A stretch of 9,560 bases of DNA, taken from assembly GCA_030054245.1 (NCBI GenBank), contig JASGCH010000037.1:1-9560 (forward strand). The letters are read 5' to 3'. This DNA comes from Gammaproteobacteria bacterium. Its GTDB lineage: Bacteria; Pseudomonadota; Gammaproteobacteria; Burkholderiales; Burkholderiaceae_C. Below are positions 7,410-9,560 of the stretch, piece after piece. The notes beneath the pieces are model-generated. The model had not been told where the DNA came from, ran no database searches, and saw only the letters and a list, made by a program, of their open reading frames with translations. Positions within the stretch are counted from its first letter, which is position 1, and the number at the start of each line of letters is the position of its first letter. Position numbers and translations under genes: made by a program.

Positions 7410-7518
7410 TTTGGTGCACCAAAGTGCATGGTACAGCCATTTTTTTGAGGCAACAAGCGGCTCCGCTAGTAGGTTCCGATCCTGCCACAAGATAAGGTAG
7501 GTGTGGGTGCAAGTGCCT

Positions 7519-8304
7519 TTAAGAATCTAGACTTTCGGCCATTTTTTTAAGTTCTGCGACCACTACTTGGGCACGCAAAGAATTGAGTAATACTGTTTTC
7601 ATTTGTTCGTAAGACGGAAAATTTCGTTGAATTTTATCATCTAAACGAAGTACAATGCACACATGTTCAAGAGCTAAAGGGGTATCTGGGTACTCTCCTA
7701 CTTCAAGTTTATCAATGAGTTCAATGACGGGTGGGATAAGTTCAGAGCGCCACCGCCATCCTAAATCCCCGCCGTTGTCGCGTGAATTAGTGTCTATGGA
7801 ATATTCTTTTGCCAATATCTCCATGGACGCCCCGTTTTTTAACTGCTGTAAAACATCGGTAGCACTGGTTATATCTTGTACTACGATTTGGCGTATGCGA
7901 AATACATCGCGCCCATTCATTTGTTTTAGATTTTGGTACTGACTCATCGCTTGCAATTCATCTATTGGGTGCTTACGAAAATAATCCTCCCAATAAGCAT
8001 CTACTAAAACTTTAGCACGAGCTTCTACCAATTTTACCTGAATAGTGGGAGACTCATCCAATTTCAATTCAGTGGCTCGACCCAAAATTTTCGCGGTAAT
8101 TTTGGGATCATTCATGAGATCACGGCTCATAGGTACATTAAGATTATCCGGCTCCCTTTGTGGAGCGGCTTGATCGGTTTGATTAGGATTGGTATTCACG
8201 ATGATTCTTTGGTAACATGAAAAAATAAAACGGCGATGCAAAATCTCACAAGTTGGGTTACTAGATTTGTCAAGATCAAAAAAAGTTGGCAACAGACCTA
8301 GCAA
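7519..8304 (-). CDS. Parvulin-like (PpiC-type) peptidyl-prolyl isomerase domain protein, possibly inactive
   Basis: In the 261-residue reading, residues about 60-115 resemble the helical SurA/PpiC N-terminal region (KLVEARAKVLVDAYWEDYFRKHPID). Residues about 130-223 form a rotamase domain with RIRQIVV, ILAKEYSIDTNSRDNGGDLGW (163-183, with GGDLGW at 178-183) and EHVCIVLRLDD. Active parvulins usually have His where Gln139 stands (R.RHILV); the second His, in the final strand, is kept (His214). Proline isomerase activity is therefore doubtful, and a chaperone role is an alternative. Relatives normally begin with a signal peptide and are periplasmic, but none is visible. Start options are TTG at 8304 (GAGG four bases ahead, about 22 bases after a predicted transcription start), GTG at 8199, or the ATG of Met59 at 8130. 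I use the longest frame but consider the first 35 residues uncertain. It precedes valS, beyond the palindromic gap. Confidence 0.75.
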   Translation of the reverse strand: MLGLLPTFFDLDKSSNPTCEILHRRFIFSCYQRIIVNTNPNQTDQAAPQREPDNLNVPMSRDLMNDPKITAKILGRATELKLDESPTIQVKLVEARAKVLVDAYWEDYFRKHPIDELQAMSQYQNLKQMNGRDVFRIRQIVVQDITSATDVLQQLKNGASMEILAKEYSIDTNSRDNGGDLGWRWRSELIPPVIELIDKLEVGEYPDTPLALEHVCIVLRLDDKIQRNFPSYEQMKTVLLNSLRAQVVVAELKKMAESLDS

Positions 8305-8332
8305 TAGACCTCATTTCATTAAGGCATGGTGG

Positions 8333-8361
8333 ATTATAATCGAGAATGGTATAATTTACAA
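8333..8361 (-). promoter_or_regulatory. Probable sigma-70 promoter for the parvulin-like gene
   Basis: Read on the minus strand, a perfect -10 box TATAAT (8338-8333) follows TTGTAA (8361-8356) at the ideal 17-base spacing. Transcription would start near 8326, about 22 bases ahead of the TTG at 8304. The -35 box matches the consensus at 4 of 6 positions. This leader length and the GAGG ahead of the TTG support the long reading of the downstream gene. Confidence 0.5.
8347..8355 (+). promoter_or_regulatory. Candidate extended -10 promoter on the plus strand
   Basis: TGGTATAAT fits the TGn-TATAAT extended -10 form, which can work without a good -35 box; none is visible at the right distance. It overlaps the divergent minus-strand promoter. 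The likely product is the lipoprotein mRNA with a long leader, or a short untranslated RNA. Confidence 0.35.
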
Positions 8362-8549
8362 CCATCAAGATTTTTTTAGACACACATTTTTCAGGAGTAT
8401 AGTTGTATTAGGCGCTTAATTACGATTTAACTTTTTGATATGATTATATTTTCTTTTAAAGTGGGTGATATCTATTGAAGGCCTTCGTTTTCTAGTTTAC
8501 GCAGATTGTTCCACGATGGTATTAGGTCGGGATAATTCGTACATCAACT

Positions 8550-8569
8550 GCTGGAGGCGTAGCCCGCCT
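8550..8569 (+). repeat. Short fragment of the dispersed repeat family
   Basis: GCTGGAGGCGTAGCCCGCCT combines a 10-mer found in copy 3 (minus strand 7280-7271) with the 9-mer GGCGTAGCC found in copy 2 (3583-3591). AGGCG-tagcc-CGCCT forms a 5-bp stem. It is too short to be sure of common origin. Confidence 0.3.
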
Positions 8570-8645
8570 AAAAATCAGAGAGATCCGTAGAGCCATGGTC
8601 TTTTAATGGATGAAGGTGTGTTTTCATTGTTTCTTTTCTAACTAT

Positions 8646-9560
8646 ATGGTTATCAATAAAAAGGGGCTAACTATACTACTGGTCTTAACGACCTGGTTAT
8701 TGGCAAGTTGTGGAAATAGTAGTAAATACCAAGAATTTATTCCTAAACGCATTGTATCTATTGGTGACGAAATAAGTTATTTTGGTGGTGCTCAGTCTGT
8801 CAATCGATTTACGGTCAATCTAGCCCCCAGCGACCAAACTAGGATAACTAGCCCAGCTACCCAAAATAATTGGGTCTGGACTTTAGCCGACTTGTATAGG
8901 TTATGCGATAGTCAACTCAATTGCAATATAGCTGAAGCTAGGCAAAGATCGGCACTGATCAGTGATTTGCCTAGACTGATTGATACTATACAGGCACAAA
9001 ATTCAGATATGTTATTGATTTCCATAGGAGCATCGAATACAATTCGCATTGCTGATGAGGTGGGAAATGGCACGCGTTGTTTGGGTAACTTGTCAGACAG
9101 TGTAAGTACCTTATGCCCAGGTAGCCCCTTGTTGACTGCCCATGCTGAAGCTAAAGTGCAGGGCGGAAAACTGGTTGAATTTGCCAAAAATAATTTAGAG
9201 AAATACAACCATATATTCATATTTCCGTTGTTTGATTTTGGCATCATTGACCCTAGTAAAAATAAGAGTAGCCCTTTTGCCACCAGAAAGGGTATGGTTT
9301 TTGCCAATTATCCGCAAAATTTGAGTGCACTCATCCTAAGTTTTAACTTGGGAGTTATTTCTTCAGCCGACCATTTTGTGAGCGGTAAGCAAATTTTATT
9401 TTTGAACCAAGCTTCTATTTTAAAAACCCCACAATCCATTGCCAATGGAACCATTTCTGGTTACGACAGCAAGCTGTATGATCAGGCGGCTTGTGCTACA
9501 CCAAACCATACGATGGGAGAAGTTACTCAAAGTGACCTAATCATCAGTTCGACCGATTCA
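8646..9560 (+). CDS. GDSL/SGNH-hydrolase-like lipoprotein (3' truncated by window)
   Basis: The frame runs from ATG 8646 to the right edge, giving 305 residues without a stop. The N-terminus is a lipoprotein signal: basic NKK, a hydrophobic stretch, then the lipobox LASC with lipidated Cys22. Gly at +2 gives no inner-membrane retention signal, so outer-membrane anchoring in the periplasm is likely. RIVSIGDEISYFGG (35-48) corresponds to block I of SGNH esterases, and LLISIGASN (123-131) to block III (GxND). Later parts (GGKLVEFAKNNLEKYNHIFIFPLFDFG, then FNLGVIS and SKLYDQAACATPNH) fit the same family. Block I reads GDE rather than GDS, and block III reads GASN, so ordinary Ser-based hydrolysis is questionable. 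An in-frame ATG at 8610 would extend the protein but spoil the signal peptide. No Shine-Dalgarno is visible before 8646. The block V DxxH motif, if present, lies beyond the window. Confidence 0.72.
   Translation, partial: MVINKKGLTILLVLTTWLLASCGNSSKYQEFIPKRIVSIGDEISYFGGAQSVNRFTVNLAPSDQTRITSPATQNNWVWTLADLYRLCDSQLNCNIAEARQRSALISDLPRLIDTIQAQNSDMLLISIGASNTIRIADEVGNGTRCLGNLSDSVSTLCPGSPLLTAHAEAKVQGGKLVEFAKNNLEKYNHIFIFPLFDFGIIDPSKNKSSPFATRKGMVFANYPQNLSALILSFNLGVISSADHFVSGKQILFLNQASILKTPQSIANGTISGYDSKLYDQAACATPNHTMGEVTQSDLIISSTDS

Larger units (their letters stand above)
7131..7518. other. Palindrome-rich noncoding gap between the parvulin-like gene and valS
   Basis: These 388 bases separate two co-directional genes and contain no convincing gene. 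They are dense in inverted repeats. TGGAG-ttcgc-CTCCA lies at 7264-7278. GAGGTGGTTCA-tccgggg-TGAACCACCTC (7290-7318) has an 11-bp perfect stem. CAATCAG-cgatcaag-CTGATTG lies at 7338-7359. The 16-bp perfect palindrome CTTTGGTGCACCAAAG lies at 7409-7424. AGCGG-ct-CCGCT lies near 7457-7468. A T7 run (7441-7447, preceded by ATGG-tacag-CCAT) could weakly terminate plus-strand transcription, but no plus-strand gene needs it. None of the larger hairpins has a U-run in the minus direction. valS must be transcribed through this region or from a promoter inside it; I could not identify one with confidence. Confidence 0.6.
8305..8645. other. Divergent intergenic region with promoters and small palindromes
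   Basis: This 341-base stretch separates the minus-strand parvulin-like gene from the plus-strand lipoprotein gene. It holds overlapping divergent promoter candidates (8333-8361), a T7 run near 8371-8377, and an AGGAG at 8392-8396 that leads to no open frame. It also holds the perfect 10-bp palindrome GAAGGCCTTC (8477-8486) and a short repeat-family fragment (8550-8569). If the plus promoter at 8347-8355 drives the lipoprotein gene, its leader is about 285 bases long, unusually long and possibly regulatory. I see no tRNA, riboswitch or small gene here. Confidence 0.5.

Noticed and set aside
7469..7488. T-arm-like stem GTAGG-TTCCGAT-CCTGC, suggesting a tRNA
   Set aside because: The loop breaks the T-loop consensus and no acceptor, D or anticodon arm can be built around it.
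7307..7495. A 62-codon plus-strand open frame in the palindromic gap
   Set aside because: It runs through hairpins and repeat copies, matches nothing I recognise, and has no ribosome binding site; its composition follows from the inverted repeats.
8912..9307. A 131-codon minus-strand open frame opposite the lipoprotein gene
   Set aside because: It is antisense to a frame with a clear signal peptide and SGNH-like motifs, and shows no family features of its own.

Overview
The window looks like chromosomal DNA of a betaproteobacterium with a moderately AT-rich genome. The pointers are protein style only: a LivK-type ABC binding-protein tail, a NemA-like old yellow enzyme, TrmL, a bacterial ValS of about 980 residues, a PpiC-type parvulin and a GDSL-like lipoprotein of a kind I associate with Burkholderiales-like genomes. 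No rRNA or tRNA gene is present to fix the taxonomy, so the placement is inference.

Layout. Positions 1-168 hold the C-terminal end of a periplasmic branched-chain-amino-acid-type binding protein (+). A spacer with one copy of a dispersed palindromic repeat (177-290) follows, then an old yellow enzyme family ene-reductase (362-1492, +). Convergent with it is a tightly coupled minus-strand pair: an ABC-type AAA ATPase (2263-3519) followed, after a 2-base gap, by a DUF4276/Toprim-like protein (1580-2260). This pair has the architecture of OLD/PARIS/AbiL-like anti-phage or nucleic-acid-surveillance modules and is the most likely accessory cargo. A second copy of the repeat (about 3556-3601) lies just upstream of the ATPase, in the same orientation as the first.

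The housekeeping core is on the minus strand: parvulin-like protein (7519-8304), then valS (4182-7130), then trmL (3622-4110). ValS charges tRNA-Val, and TrmL methylates the wobble ribose of certain tRNA-Leu, so both serve translation. The 388-base gap between the parvulin and valS is not coding; it is filled with hairpins and two further, tandem copies of the repeat family in the opposite orientation. A 341-base divergent region (8305-8645) carries overlapping promoter candidates for both directions. A GDSL/SGNH-like lipoprotein (8646 to the right edge, +, truncated by the window) closes the region.

Two things stand out beyond routine annotation: the ATPase-DUF4276 pair, and the imperfect intergenic repeat family, which recurs at four or five places in under 10 kb and brackets the enzyme-plus-ATPase-plus-Toprim block in direct orientation. 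Several proteins also lack expected catalytic residues: the parvulin has Gln for the first active-site His, and the lipoprotein has GDE and GASN in place of GDS and GxND.
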